In this document: piece by piece, positions 8,131-17,186 of the stretch
Numbering within the stretch: the stretch's first letter is position 1
Layout of the letters: the number at the start of each line of letters is the position of its first letter
NCBI RefSeq assembly: GCF_022919095.1
Contig: NZ_CP095073.1
Span: forward strand, 434,001 to 498,000
Length of the DNA: 64,000 bases
Direction: 5' to 3'
DNA from: Halobacillus salinarum
GTDB taxonomy: Bacteria > Bacillota > Bacilli > Bacillales > Halobacillaceae
Translations under genes and position numbers: made by a program
The notes under the pieces: generated by a model
What the model was told of the DNA's origin: nothing
What the model saw: only the letters and a program-made list of their open reading frames with translations
Databases searched by the model: none

Positions 8131-11100
8131 ATGTCGAATTTTAATTTTTTAAAAACTGAAAAACAATTTCAAGATTTCACAGCAGCTTGCGTGGAGGCGG
8201 AAAAAAGCCTCCAAGTTAGCTCTGCTACATGTGCGATTTTAACTCGGCGTGCATTGGAACTTACGGTTAAATGGCTATATAAATCAGACGAAGAATTAAA
8301 AATGCCCTATCAAGATAATCTATCAAGCTTAATACACGCACGAACATTTCGAGATGTGATCGATCAAGATTTATTTCCGTTGCTGAAGTATATTATCAAA
8401 CTAGGTAATGTGGCGGTACATACAAATTCTAAGATAAATAGTGATGAAGCCATTACATCCCTCCGCAATCTTCACCAATTTGTTGATTGGGTGTGCTATT
8501 GTTATTCCTTAAATCATATAGAACAATCATTTGATGAAACCATTCTTTATGGTGGAGATGAACCTCGTAAAAGACCAAAAGAGTATCGGGACCTATATGA
8601 AAAGTTAAGTACTAAAGATCAAAAGCTCGAAGAAATGATTCAACAAAATCTAACATTACGTAAAGAATTAACTGAAAAGCGAAAAGAGAACACAGAAAAC
8701 TACAATTATCAGGTCGATCAAATTTCTGAAGATAAAACTCGCAAGTTATTTATTGATGTTGAATTGAAGCTAGCTGGTTGGGAGTTTGGAAAGAATGTAA
8801 TTGAAGAATATCCTGTTACTGGTATGCCAAATGCATCTAAGGAAGGTTTTATTGATTACGTTTTGCTTGGTGATGATGGCAAGCCGATAGCGGTTGTAGA
8901 AGCGAAAAAGACATCAGTGGACTTGTACCGGGGAAAACAACAAGCGAAATTATATGCCGATTGTGTAGAGAGAATGCACGGACAACGACCGGTTATATTC
9001 TTTACAAATGGATTTGATACTCGATTATGGGATGATGTTGAATACCCTGAACGAAAAGTATCTGGATTTTACACAAAAGAAGATTTAGAAAAATTAATTT
9101 CTCGAAGAACCTTAAAACGCCCTTTAGAGAATATTGAAATAAACGACAACATTACGAATAGGGCTTATCAGAAAGAAGCAATAACAAATGTTGTGGAAGC
9201 CATAAGCAATAAAGAAAGAGAATCATTACTCGTGATGGCAACGGGTTCTGGAAAAACACGAACAGCCATTTCTATTGTCGATGTACTTGTACGTCATAAT
9301 TGGGCGAAGAATATTCTTTTTTTAGCTGATCGGACTGCTCTTGTCAAACAAGCGAAAAATTCATTTAAAGAATTATTACCATCCTTGAGTTTATGTAACT
9401 TATTAGATAACAAAGACGACCCTGAACTAAGTCGAATGGTGTTTTCTACATATCCGACAATGATGAATGCGATTGATGAATTGAAACGAAAAGATGGAAA
9501 TCGACTTTTCACAGTAGGCCATTTTGATTTAATCATAATCGATGAAAGTCACCGTAGTATATACCGTAAATATAAAGCAATATTTGATTATTTTGATAGT
9601 CTTCTACTTGGCTTAACGGCTACACCAAAAGATGAAATAGATAAAAACACATACGACATATTCGGTCTTGAGACTGGTAATCCAACATATGCATACGAAC
9701 TTAGGCAAGCTGTTGATGATGGATACCTTGTAGATTATTATTCGATTGAAACATCATCTAAGATTATAGATGACGGATTGCGTTATGATGACTTATCCGA
9801 AAAAGAGAAAGAAGCATATGAGGAAACCTTTGATGATGAAGTTGGTGACGCTATTAGTAGTGACGCCGTTAACAAGTGGTTATTCAATAATCAAACAGTG
9901 GATCGTGTGTTAACAGATTTAATGGAAAAAGGCATTAAAGTAGAAGGCGGAGATCGAATCGGAAAAACGGTTATCTTTGCGAAAAACGCAAAGCACGCTA
10001 AGCATATAGTGGAGAGGTTCAATAAATTGTATCCACAATATAGTGGCAGCTATTGTAAACAAATCCATTACAGTGTTAATTATGTAGATACACTAATCGA
10101 TGAATTTTCAACGAAAGATAAACCACCGTATATTGCTGTTTCTGTGGATATGTTGGATACAGGTATTGATATACCGGAAATAGTTAACCTTGTATTTTTC
10201 AAAAAAGTACGTTCTAAGTCTAAATTCTGGCAAATGATTGGTCGCGGAACTCGGTTATGTTCGGATCTATTTGGCCCAGGTGAAGATAAGACACATTTTC
10301 TTATTTTTGATTATTTACGAAACTTTGAGTTCTTCCGTGAGAATGAAAAAGGTATGGAAGGATCTGTTGTTGTTAGTTTAACCCAACGTTTATTTGAAAC
10401 GAAACTAGACATAGTTAGACACCTACAACATATTGACTTTCCAGAGGAACCATATATCACGTTCCGTCAATCATTAGTGGAAGAACTTCAAAATGAAGTT
10501 GACTTGTTAAACGAGGATCACTTCCAAGTACGAATGCACCTTCAATATATTCACCAATTTAAAAATAAAGCTAATTGGCAGTCATTAACGATTCAAAACG
10601 TAAATGACCTCAAAGAACATATTGCACCACTTATTTTATCCAGTGATGACGAAGAAATGGCTAAACGCTTTGATTTAGTGATGTATATGATTATGCTTGC
10701 ATATACCACCGCAAGTCCAGCAACCAAGCCGATTAACCGTGTTATTAACACAGCTGACAGGTTAAGTGAACTGGGGACTATTCCACAAATTAAAGAGAAT
10801 AGAGACCTTTTACAACAAGTTCAATCAGATGAATTTTGGCAAGAAGCCAATATTGTTGATTTAGATGAAGTGCGTGAGGTAATGAGAGATTTGGTGAAGT
10901 TCTTGGAAAAAGAACATCGTAAAGATTACTATACGAACTTCAAAGATGAATTTGAAGTAATAGCTGAAGGAAAAGGTGATTTTTACGGTGCAAATGATTT
11001 ACAAAACTATCGTAAAAGAGTCAGTCAATATTTAAAAGAACATCAAGATCAAATGGCAATATATAAATTACATCATAACAAGTCCCTTACTAAACAAGAC

Positions 11101-11472
11101 GTGAAACAATTAGAGCATATTTTATGGGAAGAACTAGGGACAAAAGAAGACTATAATAAAGAGTTTGGTGAGACACCTATTACTAGATTAGTACGTCAAA
11201 CTGTAGGACTTGATCGTAACTCGGCTTTAGATGCTTTCTCAGAATTTTTGTCAGAAGAAAGATTAAATAGTTACCAAATCAAGTTTGTCAATCATATCGT
11301 TGACTATATTGTTTCTAATGGCTACCTAGAGAAGAAAGTATTACGAGAAGATCCATTTCGATCACTTGGCAGTATTACTGAACTATTTGAAGATAAAATC
11401 GAGGATGCTAAAGGGATTATTAATGTGATCGATAGGATTAACGAAAATAGCAACTTTACGGAAGGCGCATAA
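8131..11472 (+). CDS. hsdR: Type I restriction enzyme, endonuclease/translocase subunit HsdR
   Basis: 1113 residues. The order is an N-terminal DUF4145-like helical domain (about residues 10-115), a coiled linker, the HsdR nuclease domain (FIDYVLL ... AVVEAKKTS, D-n-ExK motif near 240-257), then an SF2 translocase with Walker A ATGSGKT (about 370), DESH (about 470), TATP (about 490) and MIGRGTRL near 705. The rest is a helical C-terminus. It pumps DNA past the complex and cuts when translocation is blocked. It lies 17 bases after hsdS in the same operon. All catalytic motifs are present, so restriction should be active. Confidence 0.95.
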   Translation: MSNFNFLKTEKQFQDFTAACVEAEKSLQVSSATCAILTRRALELTVKWLYKSDEELKMPYQDNLSSLIHARTFRDVIDQDLFPLLKYIIKLGNVAVHTNSKINSDEAITSLRNLHQFVDWVCYCYSLNHIEQSFDETILYGGDEPRKRPKEYRDLYEKLSTKDQKLEEMIQQNLTLRKELTEKRKENTENYNYQVDQISEDKTRKLFIDVELKLAGWEFGKNVIEEYPVTGMPNASKEGFIDYVLLGDDGKPIAVVEAKKTSVDLYRGKQQAKLYADCVERMHGQRPVIFFTNGFDTRLWDDVEYPERKVSGFYTKEDLEKLISRRTLKRPLENIEINDNITNRAYQKEAITNVVEAISNKERESLLVMATGSGKTRTAISIVDVLVRHNWAKNILFLADRTALVKQAKNSFKELLPSLSLCNLLDNKDDPELSRMVFSTYPTMMNAIDELKRKDGNRLFTVGHFDLIIIDESHRSIYRKYKAIFDYFDSLLLGLTATPKDEIDKNTYDIFGLETGNPTYAYELRQAVDDGYLVDYYSIETSSKIIDDGLRYDDLSEKEKEAYEETFDDEVGDAISSDAVNKWLFNNQTVDRVLTDLMEKGIKVEGGDRIGKTVIFAKNAKHAKHIVERFNKLYPQYSGSYCKQIHYSVNYVDTLIDEFSTKDKPPYIAVSVDMLDTGIDIPEIVNLVFFKKVRSKSKFWQMIGRGTRLCSDLFGPGEDKTHFLIFDYLRNFEFFRENEKGMEGSVVVSLTQRLFETKLDIVRHLQHIDFPEEPYITFRQSLVEELQNEVDLLNEDHFQVRMHLQYIHQFKNKANWQSLTIQNVNDLKEHIAPLILSSDDEEMAKRFDLVMYMIMLAYTTASPATKPINRVINTADRLSELGTIPQIKENRDLLQQVQSDEFWQEANIVDLDEVREVMRDLVKFLEKEHRKDYYTNFKDEFEVIAEGKGDFYGANDLQNYRKRVSQYLKEHQDQMAIYKLHHNKSLTKQDVKQLEHILWEELGTKEDYNKEFGETPITRLVRQTVGLDRNSALDAFSEFLSEERLNSYQIKFVNHIVDYIVSNGYLEKKVLREDPFRSLGSITELFEDKIEDAKGIINVIDRINENSNFTEGA

Positions 11473-11497
11473 TTTAATATTAGGGGTGAGGACATTA

Positions 11498-12418
11498 TTG
11501 ATAGATTTTATTTATAGTCTGGGGAACTTCGTATTGAAGTCAATAGGTGAAAATGCGGTTGGATTATCATCAATTCTAATATCGATTATTATTGGGGCCA
11601 CATCAATAAAAATTGCTAGAGATTCATTGGTGTTTAACCAGCGTTCATTTATATTAAAGGACAGTTATGAACCTATTTTAACAGATATAAATAATAATCG
11701 TGTAGTGAGGCTAATTTCATCAACAGAGTTTTGTTACGGAAAGTTAAAAGAAGTTAAAGAAAGTTATGTCTATCAAGCTTTTGAAAAAAATGAACAAGAG
11801 TTAATAGATGAGGTTTTGGAGTTAGAAAGAAATATAAACATTTTTAAAAATAAATCTAATAACATTTTACACAATATGTTAGTAAAGTTATTAAACAATA
11901 ATTATAGTGTCGATTCTTTTGAAAAAGAAAAAGGGGAAACGCATAAATTAATTACTGAAGTTTTTATTGGCGATGACAAAGCACAACAAAAGTCGAAAGA
12001 AAAGCTAATTGATTTATTCTTAAATAACGGTTTACACGAGCTAGTTTTACTTAATAATGCTGAAAATATTTGGTGTAGAATGCAAGAGTTTTATATTGTT
12101 GAAGACTCTAATGGAATTGAACAGGAATTCGTCACACATGAGAAAATGTTTACTCTAGACCACTTATTGAAGAAAAATATAAATCTAGATGAAATAGACA
12201 TACCACATGTCCGGGAAGAGGAAGTTATCCTTGCTGAAATGGAACGTATAGGAAACCTACTTCAAGACGAATACAAGAATTCTAAGGAATACAAATGTGC
12301 ATACAATAGTTTCAATAAATTAGTTGATAACATAAACATATTGGAATCGAAATTAATTGGTAGAATACGAAAATTAATAATACCGAAAAAAGGCTGGCTA
12401 GAGAAATTCAAGGGTTAG
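11498..12418 (+). CDS. Unknown protein with one N-terminal membrane segment, downstream of hsdR
   Basis: 306 residues, best start TTG 6-7 bases after AGGGGTGAGG; GTG at 11486 overlaps that site. One transmembrane helix (GLSSILISIIIGATSIKIA, about residues 22-40) anchors a long, charged, mostly helical cytoplasmic region with probable coiled coils. It follows hsdR by 25 bases and shares its AT-rich composition, so it is likely part of the same defence cargo. No domain recognised. Single-pass anchored helical proteins often accompany defence genes, but that link is inference. Confidence 0.6.
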   Translation: MIDFIYSLGNFVLKSIGENAVGLSSILISIIIGATSIKIARDSLVFNQRSFILKDSYEPILTDINNNRVVRLISSTEFCYGKLKEVKESYVYQAFEKNEQELIDEVLELERNINIFKNKSNNILHNMLVKLLNNNYSVDSFEKEKGETHKLITEVFIGDDKAQQKSKEKLIDLFLNNGLHELVLLNNAENIWCRMQEFYIVEDSNGIEQEFVTHEKMFTLDHLLKKNINLDEIDIPHVREEEVILAEMERIGNLLQDEYKNSKEYKCAYNSFNKLVDNINILESKLIGRIRKLIIPKKGWLEKFKG

Positions 12419-12506
12419 TATAACTAGTGATTAATTTTACAAGAGTTATAAACCTTTGTATTAAACAAATTCTTAAGTTGGATATTATATAAAAGGAGCT
12501 GTTTAT

Positions 12507-13985
12507 TTGGAAGAAAGAAGTACAAGTAAATTGTCAGACCATAAATATAAAAAAGGAAAGATTATTACTCCTATGAATTCAATGTTAGGTGATAAGCTTG
12601 CCTTGAATTCATGGACAAATGAAAGATTACCAGAGTATCTATGGTTAGGGCTTATATTACACCATTATGGAAGAAAAAAAGGTTTAATAAAAGTTCAAGA
12701 AATTCTTTCTTTAATCTCAGGGTTGGAACTAGATGTTAACCAGCCTAAAATATCAATAATCACCAATTTAGATAATCATAAACAGATCGATGTGTACAAA
12801 ATTATTAATAGTGTCGTAAATTCAAGTATTCTAGCACCTTTAACTATTTTATTACGTGGCGAAAGGTATGAACAATTTAATGAATATTTTTACGATAAAA
12901 GTCAAACATTAGATTATAGGATCTCAAAAATAGAAGAGGTGCTTCTTCGCTATTATAATCATCAATCAAATGAAGCAACTGATCTTCGATACCTTGCTAT
13001 TTGTTTACCTTTATTTAAAGGGAGGGTTAAGTTATTTGAAGGTGTTGAAGGCATGATTGAAGCCTTAAAGAATTATAGTGTTACTGAACATGAAGATGAA
13101 AGAATGCGTTTTTACAGGCCAGCAATAAGGTCTTTTGAGGGTATGGAGCTTGAGGAAAAAGACAACACTTTTATTTCTAACTTTTGGAAAGAACTAGGGT
13201 TGCTAACAGATTGTAATCCGGTGTATATAAATTACGAGGAACAACAAACAGAGATGAAATTGTTTATTAAAGATACTAGAGAATTATTGGAACATTTAAT
13301 TTTAGTAAACAAAGAAGAGTTGCTCAAGGAATCAAAGTTTAATGTTTTAATTGGTTCAACAGCGTATATTAAAAAGATCTTTGATGAACTTATAGAAAAA
13401 GACTTAGGCAATTCTATTTTAGGAAGACATGCATATAGAACCATTTTAGAAGTTTATATAATGATCAAATACCTTATAAAAAAGGAAGAAGAAAATCCAA
13501 ATATATTTTTAGATTATCAACTTTATGGAGTTGGTAAATTCAAGCACGTATTATTAAGGTGCAGAGATGGTGAATTAATTAAGGAAGATACGAGCCATAT
13601 AAAAACACCTATAATACATTCACTAGTGAATGAACCTATGTGGGAAGAATATTTAGATATCGACGTTCGTTATTTTGATACGCAATCTATAAAAAAGAAG
13701 TTTGAAGAAGTAGATGAAAAAGAATTATATGATGTGTTCTATGAGTATAATAATAACTATGTACATGGTTTTTGGGGTGCGGTAAGAGAAAGTTCAATGT
13801 TGTTCTGTGATAATCCTTTGCATCAATATCATTCACTTCCAGACCTGGAAAATTATCAAAAGTTACCAAATGTTATTAACGATACTCAAGCAATATATAA
13901 AAAATATCTTGAAACATTATCAAATATATATGAGTTTCCCGAATGGTTTAAACATAAATATGGGGAATTATCTTATGGAATATAA
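12507..13985 (+). CDS. Unknown DUF5677-like protein, first of an overlapping pair
   Basis: 492 residues starting TTG after AAAAGGAGC. The C-terminal half (RTILEVYIMIKYLI about 310, YVHGFWGAVRESSMLF about 420) resembles DUF5677-type helical domains, which have a conserved E and a late His-Gly; this assignment is tentative. The N-terminal half is unrecognised. Its last 11 bases overlap the next gene, so the two products are probably made together and may interact. It belongs to the AT-rich cargo of the rlmH island. Confidence 0.6.
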   Translation: MEERSTSKLSDHKYKKGKIITPMNSMLGDKLALNSWTNERLPEYLWLGLILHHYGRKKGLIKVQEILSLISGLELDVNQPKISIITNLDNHKQIDVYKIINSVVNSSILAPLTILLRGERYEQFNEYFYDKSQTLDYRISKIEEVLLRYYNHQSNEATDLRYLAICLPLFKGRVKLFEGVEGMIEALKNYSVTEHEDERMRFYRPAIRSFEGMELEEKDNTFISNFWKELGLLTDCNPVYINYEEQQTEMKLFIKDTRELLEHLILVNKEELLKESKFNVLIGSTAYIKKIFDELIEKDLGNSILGRHAYRTILEVYIMIKYLIKKEEENPNIFLDYQLYGVGKFKHVLLRCRDGELIKEDTSHIKTPIIHSLVNEPMWEEYLDIDVRYFDTQSIKKKFEEVDEKELYDVFYEYNNNYVHGFWGAVRESSMLFCDNPLHQYHSLPDLENYQKLPNVINDTQAIYKKYLETLSNIYEFPEWFKHKYGELSYGI

Positions 13986-15066
13986 AAACAAACTATTAAA
14001 TAAAATACAGGAAGAGTATAAAAGTCTGTTAATTAGATACCAATCAACCATTTTAAAAGAGAATACAGACTCTAATAGTATATTAAGAGTAATAGATGAG
14101 GTAAGAATATTTTGGTATAAAAAATTAAATATTATTGATTTTGTAATTGATAAAGAATTCAAAACAACGGAGAACTTATTGCTAACAGGAGCGGTGTATC
14201 TGGATACAAAAGAATCCGAACATTACCATTTTAAATTATTTGGTGACTATCATGTGGTAGACGACCCGATATTAAAAATGGAATCATTCTTTAGAGTAAG
14301 TGCCGATAAAGATCAAAGAACAACAGATGTGTTTAAGAGAGCTTATAGAGATACTTTAGATGTAGTAAATAATTATCGAGAATCAATTTATATCCTTCCT
14401 GTAAACGCTTTATTATCAAAATATGATAAGGATATTAATGATATTCTTAAAGAATTTTTTTGGAGGTTTATGTCTACTGCTCTTAATACTAAGATCGAGA
14501 GTGATAAAGACTTTCACGAAAAGTTTAAGTCCATATCTAAAGTTGAGGAAAATATCGATGGATTTATATTAGATAATTTAGTGTACATTGATTCCACTGA
14601 TTCGCGACTATCCTTAAAGGAGCGGTGTGAGAGATATCAAAAGGAATACTCTCATTTTAATAATTTGTCGCTTACAGAAATATTTATAATAGCCACATAT
14701 TCATATATTGCACAAACTATTGATATATTGCTAACGTCTTCATCATTAGGTTTTACACCATATATTCGGCATGATGTAACTTTTAGGTACTTTCTATTGT
14801 TAAAAGATACTTTTGTGGAAGATGAAAATATCAAAAAGTTAATAGAAAAGACCATTATCTATTATATTATGTATAATACAATTCCTCTAAGTGTACTTAC
14901 TACAATCAGTTATGATGAGCTTTACAGTCGGCTTAATAATACAAAACTTCTTGATAAGGTACTTGAAAGGCTAAGAGATCTAGATATTGAAATCCTTTAT
15001 GGTGAAGTAGAAACTATAAAAAAAGTAATTCGTGAAGAAGTAGATAATATTATTGAAAGTCATTAA
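13975..15066 (+). CDS. Unknown helical protein, second of an overlapping pair
   Basis: 363 residues from the ATG within the end of the previous gene; the frame is open further upstream but only as an out-of-frame read of the neighbour. It is lysine- and isoleucine-rich, without a signal peptide or clear membrane segment. Segments such as FKLFGDYHVVDDPI and SLTEIFIIATYSYIAQTID are not assignable to a family I know. It is the last gene before the right attachment repeat and has its own terminator. A partner role for the upstream protein is inferred from the overlap only. Confidence 0.6.
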   Translation: MEYKNKLLNKIQEEYKSLLIRYQSTILKENTDSNSILRVIDEVRIFWYKKLNIIDFVIDKEFKTTENLLLTGAVYLDTKESEHYHFKLFGDYHVVDDPILKMESFFRVSADKDQRTTDVFKRAYRDTLDVVNNYRESIYILPVNALLSKYDKDINDILKEFFWRFMSTALNTKIESDKDFHEKFKSISKVEENIDGFILDNLVYIDSTDSRLSLKERCERYQKEYSHFNNLSLTEIFIIATYSYIAQTIDILLTSSSLGFTPYIRHDVTFRYFLLLKDTFVEDENIKKLIEKTIIYYIMYNTIPLSVLTTISYDELYSRLNNTKLLDKVLERLRDLDIEILYGEVETIKKVIREEVDNIIESH

Positions 15067-15088
15067 TTTAAATCTAAAGTATTGGCAG

Positions 15089-15117
15089 GGTAGCTGTTGA
15101 TTCAACAGCTACCTTTA
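15089..15117 (+). terminator. Terminator at the right end of the island
   Basis: GGTAGCTGTTGA pairs with TCAACAGCTACC almost without a loop and is followed by TTTATTCTTTT. It sits between the last cargo gene and the right repeat. Confidence 0.75.
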
Positions 15118-15162
15118 TTCTTTTCTACTTTATTATGATGTTACCCTATTTAACGTTACGGT

Positions 15163-15178
15163 GAGCCGTATCATAAGT
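15163..15178 (+). repeat. SCC-type attachment site, right copy
   Basis: GAGCCGTATCATAAGT, identical over 16 bases to the end of rlmH; with two flanking bases it matches 18 of 19. It is not part of any gene. TATTATGATGT at about 15131-15141 is a partial inverted copy just inside. Confidence 0.85.
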
Positions 15179-15245
15179 AAATGATTAAATAAAGGTGGAC
15201 TCTGGCCAAGATAAATAACTTCTCCAAGTTTGAATTCTGATATTA

Positions 15246-15281
15246 AAAAAACTGCCCAATAATCATAATGGGGAGGTTTTA
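15246..15281. terminator. Hairpin after the YxlG-like gene
   Basis: An imperfect dyad (AACTGCCCAATA ... TAATGGGGAGGTT) flanked by A- and T-runs. It could end the minus-strand transporter operon. The rest of 15181-15337 shows nothing else. Confidence 0.4.
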
Positions 15282-15337
15282 AGGCGGAAAGAGTATTCAC
15301 TCAAGCAAAATTGTTTTTATAACCTGACTAAATCCAT

Positions 15338-16117
15338 TTAAATTTTCGTCGTTCCGGAATTTTTTCGAGTGGAAAAGATACCGAGAATAATTGCTAAAAC
15401 CATTAAGATAACGGTTAATAACAATGTTTTCACATAATATTCATTATCAGTTTGGGCAATGAACTGTACGCCGTAATCTGCTAGTTTCCATGGGGAGATG
15501 TGCCAGTATTGACCAATCAAGGATTCAATCATAATAGCAACCGGCAGAACGATAATGGTCACGGCCATTGCGAAAGCTGTCTTAAATAGTGCGCTAAACA
15601 TAAGAGCGACAGCTACTGAGAATAAAATCCATACACAGTAAGTCAGGACCATTTGAATAAATGCCATCGCCTCAACTGGACCATATAAAATCGATGTATA
15701 ATACATGCTGCCAGCATAACCTAAAATGGCACTGACCATCCCTAATGCGCCTGCCACAGTCCATTTACTCATAAACAAGGCAATATAGGAAACGGGCCTC
15801 ACATAGATCAGGGTGGCTGTGCCGTTTTGCCGTTCGCGATTAATCATTCCTGCAGCCGTAATGACAAGCACAATCAGTCCTAAAGATTGGAATTGACCAG
15901 TGGAAGCCTTTAGTAGATCTATAGGTGCGTAATCAGGCAATGTAACTGAGAACCCTTCTGGCATATTACCAACAGCGTTTAATATGTCTTCCATATAATA
16001 ATTCGTTAATGGATCTGAAATACCGAGGAAAATAAAGAGTAATGGCATCCACAAAAATTTATAACTTCTCCAACTCTCACGAAATTCTTTTTGAAGTAGT
16101 ACAGTGAAAGTTTTCAT
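15338..16117 (-). CDS. ABC-2 type transporter permease (YxlG-like)
   Basis: 259 residues with six hydrophobic segments, the layout of an ABC-2 permease: a start helix after FRESWRSYKFLWMPLLFIF, a large extracytoplasmic loop, then paired helices. It shares an ATGA overlap with the ATPase gene upstream, so the two form one exporter. The order regulator - PLDc_N peptide - ATPase - permease matches B. subtilis yxlE-yxlF-yxlG, although there the operon is headed by sigma-Y genes. The substrate is unknown; toxic peptide or antibiotic export is the usual guess. Confidence 0.85.
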   Translation of the reverse strand: MKTFTVLLQKEFRESWRSYKFLWMPLLFIFLGISDPLTNYYMEDILNAVGNMPEGFSVTLPDYAPIDLLKASTGQFQSLGLIVLVITAAGMINRERQNGTATLIYVRPVSYIALFMSKWTVAGALGMVSAILGYAGSMYYTSILYGPVEAMAFIQMVLTYCVWILFSVAVALMFSALFKTAFAMAVTIIVLPVAIMIESLIGQYWHISPWKLADYGVQFIAQTDNEYYVKTLLLTVILMVLAIILGIFSTRKNSGTTKI

Positions 16118-16998
16118 TGCCCAACCACCTTCATAAAAATTTCTTCTAGAGTCAACGTAACTCGTTCCACTTTTAATATCGTAAATGGCAATTCAATTAG
16201 CTGGGACATTAGTTGCTGCATCGTAGGAATGTTATCTATTATTTCAATAAAGACACAATTTTTATCTGCAAGGGTTGGTAATTGTACTTGAGAAGCAAAA
16301 AGTAATGCATCGTCTGTACTTGAAAATTGAACCTTAAAGCGGGAGGAATCGAATTTTGCACGTATGTCCTTCAAAGAACCTTGCTCTACTAATTTTCCCT
16401 TGTTTAAAAAGAGCAACTGGTCTGTCATTTCCTCGGCGTCATTTAAAATGTGTGTCGAATACAAAATCGTAGATTGCTGCTGCAACTGTTTTAATAAATT
16501 TATCATTTCCCGTCTTCCTACTGGGTCAAGAGCGGATACAGGTTCGTCTAGTACAAGAAGCCTTGGTTTGTGGACGATGGCTTGAGCAATGCCAAGCCGT
16601 TGTTTCATTCCACCTGAAAAAACTGCAGTTTTTTTAAATAGATCGTTCTTTAACCCAACAAATTCCAACATTTTTTCTGCTTGTTTTTTTGCATCCCTGT
16701 TAGGTACACCGTTTAGCTTTGCAGTCATTTCGGTAAATTCTAATGCTGTTAACCAAGGGTAAAAATTAGGGTATTGAGGCAAAAATCCAATTTCCTTCCG
16801 GATATCTTGTACATTTTGCATACTAACAGATCCATTCGTTGGTTTTAATAAGCCGGTCAGCATAGATAGAGTAGTCGTTTTTCCGGCACCATTGGGTCCG
16901 ATTAATGCTGTAGATGTCCCTTCTTCCAGTAGAAATGACAAATCTGAGACTACCTTCTCTGTACCAAAAACCTTTGTAAGATGCTGAACCTTAATCAT
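16114..16998 (-). CDS. ABC transporter ATP-binding protein (YxlF-like)
   Basis: 294 residues from the ATG that overlaps the stop of the small upstream gene (ATGA). Walker A is GPNGAGKTTT (about residue 36), the signature is FSGGMKQRLG (about 135), Walker B is LLVLDEPVSALDP (about 153) and the H-loop is YSTHIL. The C-terminal 75 residues form the usual accessory domain ending in LEEIFMKVVGQ. It powers the adjacent permease. Confidence 0.92.
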   Translation of the reverse strand: MIKVQHLTKVFGTEKVVSDLSFLLEEGTSTALIGPNGAGKTTTLSMLTGLLKPTNGSVSMQNVQDIRKEIGFLPQYPNFYPWLTALEFTEMTAKLNGVPNRDAKKQAEKMLEFVGLKNDLFKKTAVFSGGMKQRLGIAQAIVHKPRLLVLDEPVSALDPVGRREMINLLKQLQQQSTILYSTHILNDAEEMTDQLLFLNKGKLVEQGSLKDIRAKFDSSRFKVQFSSTDDALLFASQVQLPTLADKNCVFIEIIDNIPTMQQLMSQLIELPFTILKVERVTLTLEEIFMKVVGQ

Positions 16999-17186
16999 GA
17001 ATTTTTTCTTCCAAAAATAAAGTATAAAATGGGTCCAATGGTGTTGACGAATAGGATCACAATAACCCAGAGCCATTTTGGACCGTTTGTAGCATGAATC
17101 CGTGCCAAATCGATAAGGGCAAAAATAACCAAAATTATCTGAATAACAATTAATGGGGCGACCAACGCCCAATTGATATCTATCAT
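16995..17186 (-). CDS. PLDc_N-type small membrane protein (YxlE-like)
   Basis: 63 residues with two transmembrane helices and the signature GPKWLWVIVILFVNTIGPILYFIFGRK, the phospholipase D N-terminal membrane module found alone in YxlE of B. subtilis, reported as a negative regulator of sigma-Y. Here it joins the upstream regulator by a TAATG one-base overlap and the ATPase by ATGA. It is not a nuclease by itself. It probably modulates or assists the transporter. Confidence 0.85.
   Translation of the reverse strand: MIDINWALVAPLIVIQIILVIFALIDLARIHATNGPKWLWVIVILFVNTIGPILYFIFGRKNS

Larger units (their letters stand above)
2805..15178. mobile_element. SCC-like genomic island inserted at the 3' end of rlmH (12.4 kb, no ccr found)
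   Basis: A 16-bp perfect direct repeat bounds a block that is clearly more AT-rich than rlmH and the glucosidase gene on its left. The left repeat is the end of rlmH, the classic SCC integration site. Contents from left to right: a 49-residue Cys/His peptide, a minus-strand trio of unknown genes, a TIGR04540-like gene, hsdM-hsdS-hsdR, a membrane-anchored unknown, and two overlapping unknown genes ending in a terminator 46 bases before the right repeat. Type I restriction-modification systems are common SCC cargo. No large serine recombinase (ccrA/B/C), replication helicase or other integrase is visible, so the element is either a ccr-less pseudo-SCC or needs a recombinase supplied elsewhere. 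Boundaries are directly seen; the mechanism is inferred. Confidence 0.8.

Noticed and set aside
13807-13974. Longer start for the last gene of the island
   Set aside because: The upstream 56 codons only overlap the end of the preceding gene out of frame; the ATG at 13975 fits an overlap-coupled start.
2822-15180. A ccr-type serine recombinase or other integrase for the rlmH island
   Set aside because: No reading frame in the island has recombinase size and motifs; the large frames are hsdM, hsdS, hsdR and unknown helical proteins.
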